Shown piece by piece: positions 23,061 to 36,600 of a DNA stretch of 64,000 nt. The DNA lies in NCBI GenBank assembly GCA_019614645.1, contig JABWDB010000005.1, positions 351,001-415,000 of the forward strand, written 5' to 3'. Source of the DNA: Stratiolaelaps scimitus. Its lineage: Eukaryota > Arthropoda > Arachnida > Mesostigmata > Laelapidae. The position numbers and the translations under genes are program-made. The notes beneath the pieces were generated by a model. The model saw only the letters and a program-made list of their open reading frames with translations. It searched no databases and was not told the origin of the DNA. Numbering within the stretch: the stretch's first letter is position 1; every line of letters starts with the position of its first letter.

Positions 23061-25895
23061 TGAAGGGAATTCTCCTGATCCACCCGAACATGTATACAAC
23101 GCTTATAGGAACGCCCGTAACAAAGACATCCGGCAAACGCACAGACTCATTTCAAACGAACCAATGGTATTTTGTAAGAGTGGAAATGTAACGGAGTTCT
23201 CTAGGAATTAGCTGTCATGGTCAAGCAGCCATCTCGCTCGGTCTCGCATCTGCTTTCAAAATCTCAACGGGAATCGTTTCACATCAAGTGCTTGGATGGC
23301 GAATATCGATTCATCAGCAAATCCGTCAGAAATAGCGAGCTGCTCACTTGTATCAACAGAATGTACACTATTGTGTGGTCTACATGTGAAAATTCATCTG
23401 TTGTACCGTGCTCACGACCAGGCTCTCGTCAATTCGCACCATCGACGTGATCGCCTAAAAGAAACGCTTGATTTCTATACTTTAATGTTAACTAGAACTG
23501 TAGCATTCGTACTAAAGCGACCGAAATTTTATACAATGCGATGGTTTTAAACAGAACAAAAAGAGAAACGTGACAGAGTTGCTATTCGTATGGCTCAGAC
23601 GAAGCTTTCTGCACTTCTTGTATTTCTAGTATATAATGCTTAATAGGCCAGCGCCAACAATGTGGAAGGACCGGGGTCATGACATGAGGCTGTCTTGGGT
23701 GAGCACATCTGGATGATGTGATCGGGAACTATGTCCTAGCAGGAAGTAATCCGTCATTGTTAAGCGGTGGACAATTTATTCGATGTTGACTACAGAATGT
23801 CCAGAAGGACTAACCTGGTGGGGCTTGCGGGCATGGCTAAGCTGCACAACCTGCATGGCAACTAAGTCAGTTCGCTGATAGATAGAGCGCCCTGCCGTTG
23901 ACCAATATAGGGCTTGGCGGAAGCGGTCCTACACTTGTGGAAGAGGCGGCGATTTCATTGATATCAAAGGTGTTGTAGAGTTGTGTGGCTATTGAAAATG
24001 CGTCTCCTTAAGTCGCTGGTCATCATTACGTCACGTCCCTAATCTCAGCTGGGGAGCAGCTATCTCGTCGCATAATGAGTAACGAACTCTTTTTACGACC
24101 GCTTATATTATTTCTCCTATAATCTATATAGTCGCACGAAAAAAATCAAGTATTTTCAAAAAGCATTTTCCGTGTTCCTCATCACGGAAAATAGGCAACA
24201 GGCTCCGGTTGTCCTGATTCTTCACGATACACAATTTCTCCTGTCTATTTATTATGTTAACTAAAGTCGTTCATCGTATCCCGATACAACAGATACACGA
24301 ATAGTGTGAGACTCGCAATCTTGTAAATAAATAAATATCGAATGTTCCTGGCAATTATTCGTTTTGTTTCTGTCATGTCTGCTAATGTCGTTATCGCGCA
24401 TTGAACCCATTATATGGACAACGTTTCTAGAAGGCATTTTGAGAAAGAAATCGATACACCATTCAAATTGTCATCTCCAAATGTGAGTTGGTAAGAATTT
24501 TCATGAATCAATTATCGAAAAGGAAACATCATGGTAAGTAGACATTTCTAACAACGGAGCGCGGAAACTTTCACATATCCTCCACTGGTGTCATGGGGAC
24601 CTTTCGGTTGCCTTTGATAATACGGACACGCTATCTAATCAAACACCTCGCTACCAGAAGCTTTCTCGTTATTGATCGCGTCTGATAGGTTTATATTTTT
24701 ATTAAATGCAAGTACAACATGCCTCCTCTCACTGTGCGATCTTTATATGGCACTGTGCTGGCCACATAAAGAAATAACCCGAACCTCGGGTAACTTGCAG
24801 CCTCGAAGACTAATATTGTAGATTACGCAGACCTTAGCGGATCCCGTCAGCATCCAGCGCTCACTTCAACTTTGGTGTGGAGAAAATGTTCATGTGGCGT
24901 TTATTGTCATGCTGAAATTTGTATTTATCAGATTTCCGCGGTACTTTCTTAATAAATACTGTTGGTAGGTGGCGAGAGATAATAACGTGAAAAATTTCTA
25001 TCTGTTATCGTGAAAACAAACACTGAGCGAACGTAATACCACATTTTCAGTAACGCGTTTATTAGAGTTTTCGGGGGCTGACTCTCAGCCAATATTTAAC
25101 GTCCACGGTGGTGCTTTTGCATTGCTCTATAAAACAGACTCCTCACTGCGCCCCCAGCGAGCGTTACCCTGCGTACTCGTAAACACCTTTACTTCTTCAG
25201 GTACATCCCTATCACCCATGTTCAAATACGAGATAAAGCAAATGAAAATGTACCGAATTTAGATATTTATTTACATTTTTCCTCACACAGCTTGTGGAAT
25301 ACTGTTGACGACATTGACATCGTTGAGATAAACTCCGGTTAAAATGGCATTCGTTTTTGTCTGGAGACGCCCGACACGCTCGTCTCGTTTCGAAATTATG
25401 CGCCGTCCCCGCTCGGGGAAATTTATTTTGAAGAGTGGAGAAATCCCACTTTTTTCCGCGAACTCAACCGCGTCACCGCTAAACCAACGGCGGATAGGAC
25501 GGGGCGTCGTGCGCAGCAATTCGAGTTCCATAGTTGTCGTTGTTGTTAAATTGTTGCTGTTGTGCTTGTACTCCGCTCCGGCCTCCGTCGTCTGTTGTTG
25601 CTGCCCAAGCAGAACGCGACGGTGCTCGACTACCACGCCCTCTCAGTGCAGCGAGAATGCCAGCATTGTCTGGAGTGCCGCTAGCGTATCGTACGATTCG
25701 CGTTATTTGCAGACGGCGAACCGCCTCGATCGGGACACTGCATTCGGGCTGTTGGTGGTGGTCGCAGCAGCAGCAGCAATAATAGCAGTAGCCATCTTTG
25801 TTTTGTGTGAAGCTGGACGCGCAACGGGAGTGTGATTTAATTGTGGCGTTCTTTAAACTGTGCTTCAAGGCGCTGGAAAACAGGCTTTGTTCACA
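23061..25895. other. SPT4 3' flank and PUF60 upstream region
   Basis: No recognised gene. The first kilobase or so should hold the SPT4 3' UTR. AATAAA-like signals occur near 24326. A 10-bp perfect hairpin with an 8-base loop lies at 24165-24192. The last 550 bases are GTT/CTG-rich and probably include the PUF60 promoter and leader. Confidence 0.5.
24165..24192. repeat. 10-bp hairpin
   Basis: ATTTTCCGTG (24165-24174) is followed after eight bases by its exact reverse complement (24183-24192). Its function is unknown. Confidence 0.7.
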
Positions 25896-28800
25896 ATGTA
25901 CAATATGAGTAGACCGCTACCAACGCCGCAGGTGAGTGCCGACCACAATCGCTATCGTATGGATAGGGTCTTTGCGGCCAAATTTGGGCCTACACTTATG
26001 CCGGAGTTCGCTGTCTATGAAGGCCTCGTTATCGGCCGGTTGGCGTGCCTGCCACGGTCCATTTTTTCTCTTCATATTACACAGCCTCTGGACTCGTTTT
26101 TTGACCTTGCAAACAGTCTTCGTAGGTCACACCTTAGAATATGTCCTGTGCAAGTGCCATGTTTCATGTTGCCGCTTCGACCACACACACACCAATCCCT
26201 GGAGTTGTTGATCAAATGTACCCGAACAACAATGTATGACCGGTTAAGTGGTGGTCGGTCCGTATCAGATGTGTCTACGATATCTGGTTTTGCCTGCTCT
26301 GTCTGTGCGGCTTTTCAGGCGAACCTGGGCGTCAACATGTGGCAAGCGGACAGTTCGAGACACTCGGAGCTCGACAGCAAATATGGAGGTAAGTGACTTC
26401 CATTCCAGGGGGACTGAGGCTTGACTAGACGGGAATCATGAGCTTGGGATATCCATATGGGAATGAGAGCATCTTTGACACTGACAGGATCATAGATGGT
26501 ATCCAAAAGCGGACAGACCCAAACAAACAACACACGGGGCGGCGCTGTCCAGTTGCAAATCACCACCACGACCATTCACACGACCGCATCGATACAGCTA
26601 CCACAACAGCTGCAACAACTGCAGAGCAGAGGCAGTGAAGAAAGCCTGCCAGCCAGCCTGCCTGCCTGAAAGTTGACTGACAACCCCTGCCCGTGTTCTC
26701 TCTATGGCATTCGCCTGCATGGCGATGACGGCTCGTTGAATTCGTTGGTGGCTCGTTGGTTGACTCGATTGGTTGTTTTGTGATGTCCCGTCTTGTCGAA
26801 TCGCCGCCCCCCCTCACACCCGATCTCCGCCCGCGTTCAATAAAACATCTTGCTGTTGTACTCTTTTTTTTTTCTTGTCTGTGTAACTTCGTTCGTGTGT
26901 ACAGGTTTGAGCAGGCCAAACCGCCGTTGTTCTGGCCTAAACAAGCCTCCCAACCAGCGTCAGAGAGGATCGTCCTGCCAGTACGGCCCTGTGGCCGGAC
27001 CGTCCAGGCCCGACAGACAGACAGACAGCCCCCATCTGAGACTTAAAGAAAGAGAGAGAGAGAGAGAAAAAAAAACCTGAGATTATAATTTGCCCTAAGA
27101 GACGCACACTCTTAGATGAATAGAGAACAGTGTTAGTTAACACACAGGCCTATGTATGCGTGTGTCAGTAGCTCGCTAACAACAGCTTGCTTTGCGGTCG
27201 GCTGTCCGTCCTGAAACTCTCTCTATCTCTCTCTCTCTCGCACGATCGATCGATCGAGGGCTCAATGATGGTCGCGTTTTGTCCGATGTCTCATAATAAG
27301 AGTTCGACATTGAGAGCTTTCGTTCCTGGGATGATCTCTACGCAGAGCTCTGCGGCTGTGTAGGTTGGCGGTCCGGAATGGCTTCATGTCATCTCGTCTT
27401 CTTGTTTAACTCTAAAATAGCACCGTATAGACCTGCCCGTACAAAACAAAAAGTTAACCACTGTCAGTGCTGTGACCACGTTGCGATAGCGATGCGATCG
27501 TTGACTCATGCATATGGATGATCTCTTCTTGTCGTTGCTGATGTGTTTTTCTATTGCGCTCTTGTCTATATATATACACATTTATATATATATCAATATA
27601 TATATATATATATATATATGAATTATATATATATATATATATATATTGTTGCTGTTGTTGGTGTTGGTGTTATTTTTTCTTCTGTCTGTGTTGTTGCTCT
27701 TGTTTTCTACAACCTCCGAGTTCCTTCATTCCGTCAACGAGAGGGCGAGATAGAGATCTCTTGATGTAGACTTCAGAGGCAGTACTCCTGACAGGAGTGA
27801 CAGGAGCCTATGAGAAACGGCCACAGAGTCCTGCTATGGCAGTGGGTGTCTCCTCCTGAGAGACATCGCGAGACGTGTACTACGCGCGAGCAAAGTGTGT
27901 TGCTGCCTCCGTCTGCCTGACTCACGCTGACTCGGAAGGAAATGACTGACTTCTGCGAGATGGCGAGAGCCGGCAGCCGTCTGCGACACAGTTGTATGGC
28001 CGCGAAGCAGAGAGATATATGGACAGAGAGTGTGAGAGAGAGAGCGATTGGGCGAAACACAACATGACTTGTTAATGTTGTGTTCTGTAGTGTTGCTGTG
28101 TATCATTCTGTTGTTGTTGTTGTTCTTCTTCTTCTTCTCTTCTGTTGTTGTTGTTGATGATGATAATGTTCTCGTTACTGTCGATGATGTTAATATGGTG
28201 GCGGAGGATGATGAAACGCGCTCGTGGACATGACGGCGATCGGGCATCGTGGATGGACTTGATACAGAAAACGTGCTGCACGCAGATGATGCTGGCCTAA
28301 TAATGTACCCCCTACCTATATGAGATAATCAGCCGGGACGGACCGGGAGTAGACGTCACTGCATTTCCGGCCGTTCGTTTCTCCTACCGAGCGACCGTAT
28401 ACGCTTTTCGTTTTGCGATTCAACTCAACAGATACCAGTCATTGCTTTCCAACACCAGCAGATGATGTGAAATCGTGGAAATGCTACTACGTAGTGTTTA
28501 CTGTGATCATTTACTATAGGCCAATAAATGAATCGCGTTCCTTTGCGCGCACATGATACGCACATTATTAAAATATATTGATATTGAAACCAGCCTTCCG
28601 CCTAGGGCAGAGCAAAGAGTTCATATCTGTATCCCTCTCTCTCTCTCTAACATTTCTAACTTACTAGATATATATATATATATATAATATATATATATAT
28701 ATATACAGCTAAAATACGAATGCAATTTGCAATGAGTAGTAGCATCATGTAGCGTGTCATTGAAGCGTGATTGTTGTTGCTGTTATTGTCGCTGTTGTCG

Positions 28801-31800
28801 AAGAGCTGTTGTCGTCGTTTTAAACAGAACCATGGCCTCCCGTCCTCGGGCAATGCGAGGTAGTCCGTGACGTTCGTCTTCATCCTCGTCTCAGCAGTGC
28901 CACAGCTGACGAAGGATGGTGGTCGCGGTAACGATGATGTGCCGTACTTGAATTGATCCCACACGCCCGGCTAAACAGCTGCGAACTTTTTGCGTTGTTG
29001 TAATCTCTCTGTTTGTGTGCGTGTGTGTGTGTATGTCTGTGTTATCTTCTTCTTCTGTTTGTTTGTTGTTGTTGCTGCTGCTGATGTGATCTTCCTCCTC
29101 AGTGGATGTGATCGGCCCTGAACGACTATGCGAAGTGGTTACACTGCGCATTCGGTTCCTCGACCGAGACGGGGCGACATTCACTTCACCTGGTCTCAAA
29201 TGTGCTACGCCCCTGTGCCCACGGGTGGTGCAGGGTCTCCAGTCAATTGTACAGCTAATTTTTTCAGCCGAACTAGAAACTAGTCAATGTAACACCAATG
29301 TAGCACTAGAAACTACTAAATTAGAGAGCGCTGATCGACGACAGCGTAGAATGTAGTGATATGGTCATAGTGTCCGTAGGTTAGGGCTGTTCGAGTGCGG
29401 TACAACTTAGGCTGCGTTCTCTCGCCAGCTCGCAACCGTTTCGGTTCGCGCTGATAGGTGTTAATCAATCTGCGGAAATGAAAGTTTTCGAAGAATTTCG
29501 ACGCCTGCCTACGGACGCAAGGATCACTTGTTTAAGTGTTTTGTTGGAACTGACCAACCTTCCTGTAGCAGTTTGTCTTCATCGGGAACGAAGACATTTC
29601 CTCGACAAATTGACACCGCGTTGAAAGCGCTGGTGCACTGGGTCGAAGACCATACTTTGAACGTCGCATACCATGAAACTTGACGTTCACGACAACGCAC
29701 GAGGTCCGCGAATGCGTCCGTTTTTCCTACAAATTTTGGCCGACAGATACGCTTATGTACTTGATATCTCGCGTGTTAATCATTCTGTCCATATTGGCTA
29801 TGATAGCATTGTGGCAGAAAATGCGGACATTCTAAATGAGTACTAACAATGAGTGTAACAACAAATTTGTGTTTAGCCTGTCTGTGGGTCACAGTGGCTG
29901 GCTATTGTGTTCTCTATCGTCCACAGCCACCGGGTTGGTCGATGCCGGTCGAGGCGAAGGACTTAATTGCGGTAGATCGGCAAACCTAATGTGCCTGCCA
30001 GGGCGACGTCGCCAATCAGCAACGCATGAAGACAGCCAACATTATTTCCCTACGGGGGCCAATATATCCCGGTGACACTTCTACGGTGGCCGCAGCTATG
30101 TGTCAATTTAACGTCCTTCTCGAAGCTGTCTTTTTCTGCTGTTTGTTCTCCATTTTGTTCCGCTAGCGGAGGCCGGCAAAGGAGGCAAGAGATTATCGGG
30201 CTTCTCTTGTAGAATGAGGACGCGCGCTATGTCAGCATTTCGCAGTGGTCTAGTGAAGTATATCGTCGTAGTACGACGTTTAGCTGTATTGTTACAGTTC
30301 GTTCGTGATGCACTAACATACTGATTGTTGCAGGCGTCCAAACCGGACCGGTGCTGGCGGGTCCGGGTGCATTGAAGGCACAGGCCCATGTGACGCTCGA
30401 GAAGATCCGGTCGTTCCAGGTGCCAGATCTTTCGCCCGAACAGAAGGAAATGGTTGACAAAGCGAAAAAGTACGCGATGGAGCAGAGTATCAAGACCGTC
30501 ATCATAAAACAGACGATGGCGCACAGTCAACAACAAAAGAACCTCGAGCGCTATCAGGTATAAACTTAGATTTTGCTGTTTTTCGGGGACTTCTCTCTGG
30601 TGGACGACGTATCAGCAGATAGTCTGTGTCATTCTCGGGTCGGAGCGGAAGTGGGTGCTTCCCTGGTTACCTCCACAATTTGGTCGAGTGAATTCTGCAG
30701 AGGTCGTGGTGTTTCCTCCGGGGAGCAGCATAGCCTCATCTGTTGGTGTAATTGCTTGTTTCCCATATGTGTGTGCGCGCGAGCGTGGTACAGAACAGAG
30801 AACAGGCGAGAGACTTAGTTGGGCGTTACGTTCTGCTATGGGCTGTATCTTGTGCTGGGTCTAATTTGCGTTGAATGTTCTTTTGCAGGCATTGGTACTG
30901 ATGTGCCGTATTTACGTTGGAAGCATCAGCTATGAGCTACGCGAAGACGCCGTCCGAACAGCTTTCAAGCCATTCGGACCTATAAAGGCTATCAACATGT
31001 CGTATGACACCGTCACCCGGAGACACAAGGGATTCGCTTTTGTCGAATTCGAACTTCCCGAAGCGGCCCAGCTCGCCCTCGAACAGATGAACGGCGTATT
31101 CATGGGAGGCCGAAGCATTAAGGTTGATAGTAATTTGCTATTTCGCTTTAGGTGTAATGCTTCATACGCATATTAGGTCATAGCATTTATCCTATCATAA
31201 TGTTCGTTGGTGGCCTTTCCAGTTACAAGTGTCGTAAATATTCTTGTCTCATGTTGCCCATGACTTCTTTCAGGTTGGCCGACGCTCCAACATGCACCAA
31301 GCTGCTCCAATCCTCGAGCAAATATTGGAAGACGCCAAGCAGTCTTCGCGCATCTATATTGCCTCGATTCATCAGGACTTAAGCGAAGGGGATATCCACT
31401 CTGTGTTCGAGGCGTTCGGCAAGATAAAAAGCTGCAAGCTGGCTCCCGGCACGCTTCCGCACGAGAAGCACCGCGAATACGGCTTTATTCATTACGAAAC
31501 GAATCAGGCGGCGTCAGACGCCATCGCTTCCATGAACCTCTTCGATTTGGGAGGGCAGTTCCTGCGCGTCGGGCGCGCCATCACGCCGTCAGATTGCGCT
31601 CTGGGTAATCTCGGCGTTGTTCTTCCAGTGGCCCCAGTGCAGGCGGGACCGCTGCCCACAGCGGCGGCTGTCGCAGCCGCCGCTGCCGCCGCCAAGATCC
31701 GCGCACTTGAAAGCAGCGGATTGCACACAAAGGCGATACCGGCGGCCGGCGCGCTCGCAGCAGCTGGCCGGCTACCTGGAAACGGCGTGGCTTCCGTACC

Positions 31801-32919
31801 GGGACTGCCCAACGTCAGTCCACTGCTGCCTGGACTTGTCACGCGTGAGTACATTAATCGCAGTTAAGTCGGAGCGTCTAGAGGCGCAATCAATCTATGG
31901 CTATATGCATATGCTATTTTGGAGAATAAATACAGAGAAAATAAATAAAATCTAAATAAATGCATACATGCACAGTCGAAAAGAAAACTTTAACGATTAC
32001 ACAAGGGGTACCAATGGTTTCATCATCGGGCTCCGCTTGTAACAATCAAAGTAAATAAAGTGCTTGTTGTGCAGCAATTTAAGGCGATCATACGAAGCCC
32101 ACAGATAACACACGAAGAGCGATAAGCTAACAGCTCCCCTTGTTCTGTTTACAGTTGATGCTGACGGCAAACCGAAGGTCCATCTCCCCCCACCAACAGT
32201 ACTAACGTCACTTCCTACGATCGGCACGGCCGGGCCCGTTGCACCACCGACGTCGTCAACGGGCTCCCCTCCAGAGGCTAAGAAGCCTATGTTGGACGAA
32301 TCTCTGGACGACAGCCGAGAGCTGCCTCTGCCGCCTGGTGACTCCGAGGACACCGAGCGCGATGTAGCGATTAAGGGCGGCGGTGCCCGACTGGCCGTGA
32401 TGAAGAAGCTTATGCGCACCAAGACCAGAGAGCAGTGCGTCATGATTCTCAGGTATGACAATGCGCAAACGTTGAATACACGCAGCAAGTAGTCAGCATG
32501 GTTGTGGGGCTGATTTCTTCCTGGGGAATTCTTCGAAACGTTATGACCTAATAGTGATAATCTTAATAATAATAATAATAATAATCTTAATAATAATCAT
32601 CATCATCGTCGTCGTCGTCGTAATTTTTTGTGATTACAGAAATATGGTCGGAGAGGACGAAGTAGACGAAGATTTGGAGCCGGAGATCTCAGAAGAGTGC
32701 GGCAAGTTCGGCACAGTGAACAAGGTGACCATTTACAAGGAGAAACAGGGTGAGGAGGAGGACGCCCAAATCGAGGTGAAAATTTTCGTCGAGTTCTCGC
32801 AAACAGCCGAAATGCACATGGCCATCAAGGCGTTGCACGGACGCTACTTTGGCGGACGGGAGGTGATCGCCGAGATGTACGATGTCTTCCTGTTCGACAG
32901 TGGTCATCTCTCCGCTTAG
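25896..32919 (+). CDS. PUF60: Poly(U)-binding splicing factor PUF60 / half pint
   Basis: PUF60 binds polypyrimidine tracts, helps U2AF and U2 snRNP define 3' splice sites, and in mammals (as FIR) represses MYC. It acts in the nucleus. Seven exons: 25896-25931, 26318-26387, 30334-30557, 30889-31122, 31274-31844, 32155-32452, 32640-32919. Every phase matches, giving 570 residues. Signatures: [12 protein letters not shown] before RRM1; RRM1 (about 115-190) with IYVGSI and [11 protein letters not shown]2 (about 213-290) with IYIASI and [17 protein letters not shown] after it; an Ala-rich linker near 310; and a C-terminal U2AF-homology motif domain (about 475-570) with [16 protein letters not shown], the RYF form of the R-x-F loop at 546-548, and a final SGHLSA. 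Exons 1 and 2 are assigned by phase and position only; their sequence is not conserved, so the N-terminus is less certain than the rest. The stretch joining the KAKKYAMEQ block to RRM1 is shorter than in human. Confidence 0.95.
27568..27647. repeat. (TA)n block in PUF60 intron 2
   Basis: Several TA runs are separated by single short interruptions, about 80 bases in all. Confidence 0.9.
28671..28706. repeat. (TA)n microsatellite in PUF60 intron 2
   Basis: Two TA runs with one phase break. Confidence 0.9.
32563..32622. repeat. AAT then CAT/CGT repeats in PUF60 intron 6
   Basis: The 187-base last intron is largely trinucleotide repeat: AAT units pass into CAT and then CGT units just upstream of the acceptor, where they serve as a weak polypyrimidine region. 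Confidence 0.85.
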
Positions 32920-33663
32920 GTTCCCCATCTCAACAAGCAACAACTGATCGAAGATCAGTACAGCCTTGGCTGTTGACGACACCTATCGGCGACGTGCGCA
33001 CGTTGGGATCATCATTATCATCATCAGCATCATCATCCTTGCTTATTTATTTATTTCGTCTTAGTTGGAAGTTTGATATTGAGTTGGGATCACATGAATT
33101 ACACGGGCGGGTCTACGGTAGAGAACACAGAAGCAGGCCACATTCAAGGTTAGTTTGAATCACTTAAGAGCGGTAGGGGGACGTGTGCTTCACGTGAGGG
33201 CTGCCTTTGAGCAGGTGTGCTTGCTTTATTTAGTAATTCGTTTATTTTTGCCGTTTTCCTCTCACTGTGCTAACAGCTCTCCTCTGAGCAATGGTCGACT
33301 TTCTGAAGCTTGCTAGGTAGAGTAGTGTTTGTGGCTGGCCTGCGCTCCATTGTGAACCCGTATTGTTATTTATCGGCACGAATATCAGTTGGCATTACGT
33401 GGGGCACAGCTGTATCGAAAGCGATGCGGAGCAGACGCTCGGTAAAAAACGAGTGCAGAATTTTGCACAAAACAAAGGGGTTTGCCAAGAAGGGCTAGGC
33501 GCTTTGCGTCGGGATTGAAACGATATCTCGTGCGGGGACGGGGGAACAGCGGACAGTGGTGAGCGTTTTGAAATCGGAAGACTTAAATCACAGTCTGTGA
33601 GAATGCATCGCATCATTTGCACCATGACAATAATTATTACATAAATAACTATTCTGTATATGT

Positions 33664-33665
<2 letters not shown>

Positions 33666-33725
<60 letters not shown>
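33666..33725. repeat. (TA)n block
   Basis: Two TA runs separated by a short CATACA interruption. Confidence 0.9.
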
Positions 33726-35431
33726 CTAAACTGCACGTGTGCATCACGGAGCTCCATTTATAAATAGCGTTGCGGAAAGTATTAGTAGCACTATTATGAC
33801 CTTTCATATATTGCCCATACAGTTCTTGAACATTATGGGGCGAGCAGTCATCACAATGATAAATTTATCACGACACCTGTGTATGTGAGCGTGTGTGTGT
33901 GTGTGCGCGTGTGTCTGTGTGGTTGACAGCCGACATTGAAGCAGAACTTCCATTTGGGGGACTCTATCCCGTATATTGTCTAATCGGCAGAAAAACTAAG
34001 CAGGTGTTAGAGAACTATCCGCCCTGAGATTCCGGGTCCTGGTTGGTTTGGTCCATCGTATTCGGATTGACAAAATCAACGTTTTCTCTTGCTGTGGACC
34101 GACGACTATACAGCTGATGTATATATATTATTTCACCGCCTTCAAGGAAGTGACTCTGTATTATGAAATAAATAAAACAATACAATAAAATATTAATCAT
34201 TACGTATTATCTTCATCATACGAATAATAATAATAATAATAATAATAGTAAAAGTAATCGCGATTACATGCGTGAATAAATCGTGTAAAGGTGAATATAC
34301 GCAAGGTTGAACAAAGGTGAGATGTGTTTTCTCCTCATAGGTAGCCGTCTCTGCGAGAGTAATAGTCGTAGTGTCTTTCTTTATAAGTACTACTTTTTAT
34401 CGAAACAAATGTATCCAGTGAGTTACGAACGTTGCATGGTCGTTCGAGATATCGTTTGATATTTAAGCCAAACGAAAACATCAATGCCACCTGATAACGA
34501 GCTATTGAATAGATTCTGGACAAATCGGGACGGGAATTGAAAGTGCGCAGTGTCGCTTCTCGATGACAACGCTGGTGAAGCCTCACTGTACGACTCCGCT
34601 GCAATACTGATCGGGCTCGATGCCTGCAATGTTCATAGATCGGATTGTAGCTGCCTATTCTCTAGACGTATGCCCTTGTGATTATGGTTGTTTCCATGGA
34701 TTCATTAGGGCAATTCGTGGTATACATAAATTTGCTTCAGGAAGCTATCGACAACAAGATTAGGTATGCTAAAGCATATGGAAACGACACCTGCTCGTTC
34801 AGAAGCCGGTGGAGTGCTGGCTCCGGTGCGTTAATGGAGGGGTGTAGCATAGCTACAGTTCTTTTTGATCAGAAGTTATCAAAGTTTTCTCGATAAACAA
34901 GATTGTCCTTAAGGACCTTGTAGTTACTGACATATACAATATACTGCCCATTAAAATACCCTCACGTCCTTCCACAAATCGGAAGAAAGTTCCATTAGCT
35001 TTTTATTTTTTTTAGGAAACGTGTCTTGTTGTTGTCCATGAAGTCTGAAGGCTGAAAGTCAACAACATTCGAATTTTCTTCGGTTCTATAGGGGGCAAGC
35101 TTCGTACCAATGTACACGGTCGGTCTATCAGCAAAACAGCGACAAAACGTAACGAAAACGATGACAGCAGCTGCGCTAGTCTGCAATGGGCTCCTTCTTG
35201 ATCAGCGTGACTCTTTGGTGAGCCTCAGAGGTGGCGCAATCCGAAGAAGTCAGCATATTCGGAAACGAAGTGAAGGAAATGACGCCCATCGTATCCTACA
35301 GCATGAAGCAGATATCCTCGTTTAGTTATCGAACTCGATAACGTCATTAACACCCTGTTGTATTTCGAGGGGGTCCACAGCCAGTTGATGACAGTTTCAT
35401 CGCAGCTGCGAGCTCGAGCTTATCAGCGTTA

Positions 35432-35776
35432 ATGGATCAGCACATGGCCACAGTCTCCATGACTCACGACCACATCGTTAGCCTCCATAAGGTCCACTCT
35501 GGCCTCTTCCGTCACTTTGATGCCACTAGCATCACTCGGTGTGTTGGCAATCGTCTCCATCGCTATTCACAATCTGATGTTGTCGACCTTTCAATCAATC
35601 TCGTTCGTCATCTTGAAGCATTTTATTACCACTGGACAACGATGTTCCTTTTACGGATTATCTGCTCGTTAGGATCAACAACTTTAGGTATAGGGATAGC
35701 TATTATAAGGTTGTTCACCTCATCGAAATGCATCGGAAACACGCCAGAAAGCCACCGTTTACATAGAACACCATGA
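35432..35776 (+). pseudogene. Unrecognised ORF in a decayed cluster
   Basis: A 114-codon frame has a heptad-like, His-rich first half and one hydrophobic stretch near the C-terminus. The DNA just upstream is open in another frame and interrupted by several stops, as expected of a broken gene. A membrane-fusion-type protein of an old retroelement is one possibility, but no diagnostic motif is seen. It may be chance. Confidence 0.15.
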
Positions 35777-36199
35777 AATAAAATAGTTGGCAAAAGACGC
35801 AACAAAATCACCGAAAATGCGATTTTAGCCTAGACACATTTAGACACCCCCCCCCACCCCCATAGGATTATAGCCCCCGTCGGTAGCTACACAACGATAT
35901 GAAACATGACGCCCTTCAAAAAAAGATAAACCCCCAAAAGCATGCCCCGACACGAAATGGAAGTCATTGTCGGACAGAAAGACACCACCATCGCGCAGAT
36001 TTTTCATTCACTTTATTCCCTGTTATTTTCAGAGAGATTTTTTCCCCTTATTTTTCAACTATGCATTCAAGCAGTGTTCGCAGTGTTCGATCCCTCGACG
36101 TATAAGGGACAGACTGGAATCAATGTCATGCATGTCAAGTCTAATGCTGTAATTGTATATAACTAAAGTTCTCGTATTAAAAGAAAACAACGATCACCA

Positions 36200-36600
36200 A
36201 AGTATTTCACAAGGTTCTTTGAGGTGACATATTGTCAAAACTTATCACAAAGTCATAATGAACAATAAAATTACAGGAGGTTCGAATTACAAATAACAAT
36301 TACAAATAATAATATAATTGTAAGCAATTGCATATTGAATGTTTATATCCTTTCTTTTTTACGTTTTGATTTATAGTTAGGTATAGTGAAAATAAATTAT
36401 ACGGTTAGATATATCTCACTTAATCTTTTTTTTTCGGAAGTAATGTATTTTTTGTATTATAAGTAATGTCCCTTTTTCTAATATCTTGAATTAATAAGTA
36501 CTATCTTATTATTTATTTCTTACTATTACTTGTATTTATATAAGAACATATATAATTTTATTACATGATATATTTTCATGGTATAATATAAGCAATTATA
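36200..36600. other. AT-rich block
   Basis: About 400 bases composed mostly of A and T, clearly richer than the flanks, without a simple repeat unit or open frame of note. Confidence 0.75.

Larger units (their letters stand above)
26388..30333 (+). other. PUF60 intron 2, 3.9 kb
   Basis: It begins GTAAGT and ends TTGCAG. It contains GA/CT tracts (27050-27068, 27219-27239), a double (TA)n block at 27568-27647, GTT-rich sequence at 28100-28170, a (TA)n tract at 28671-28706 and a GT tract near 29008-29033. No embedded gene is recognised. Confidence 0.8.

Noticed and set aside
25283..25868. Overlapping open frames on both strands before PUF60
   Set aside because: They run through GTT/CAA-type repeats in the presumed leader, several frames are open at once, and no family is recognised.
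30108..30536. 142-codon minus-strand frame
   Set aside because: It is antisense to PUF60 exon 3, and its open state follows from the real coding frame.
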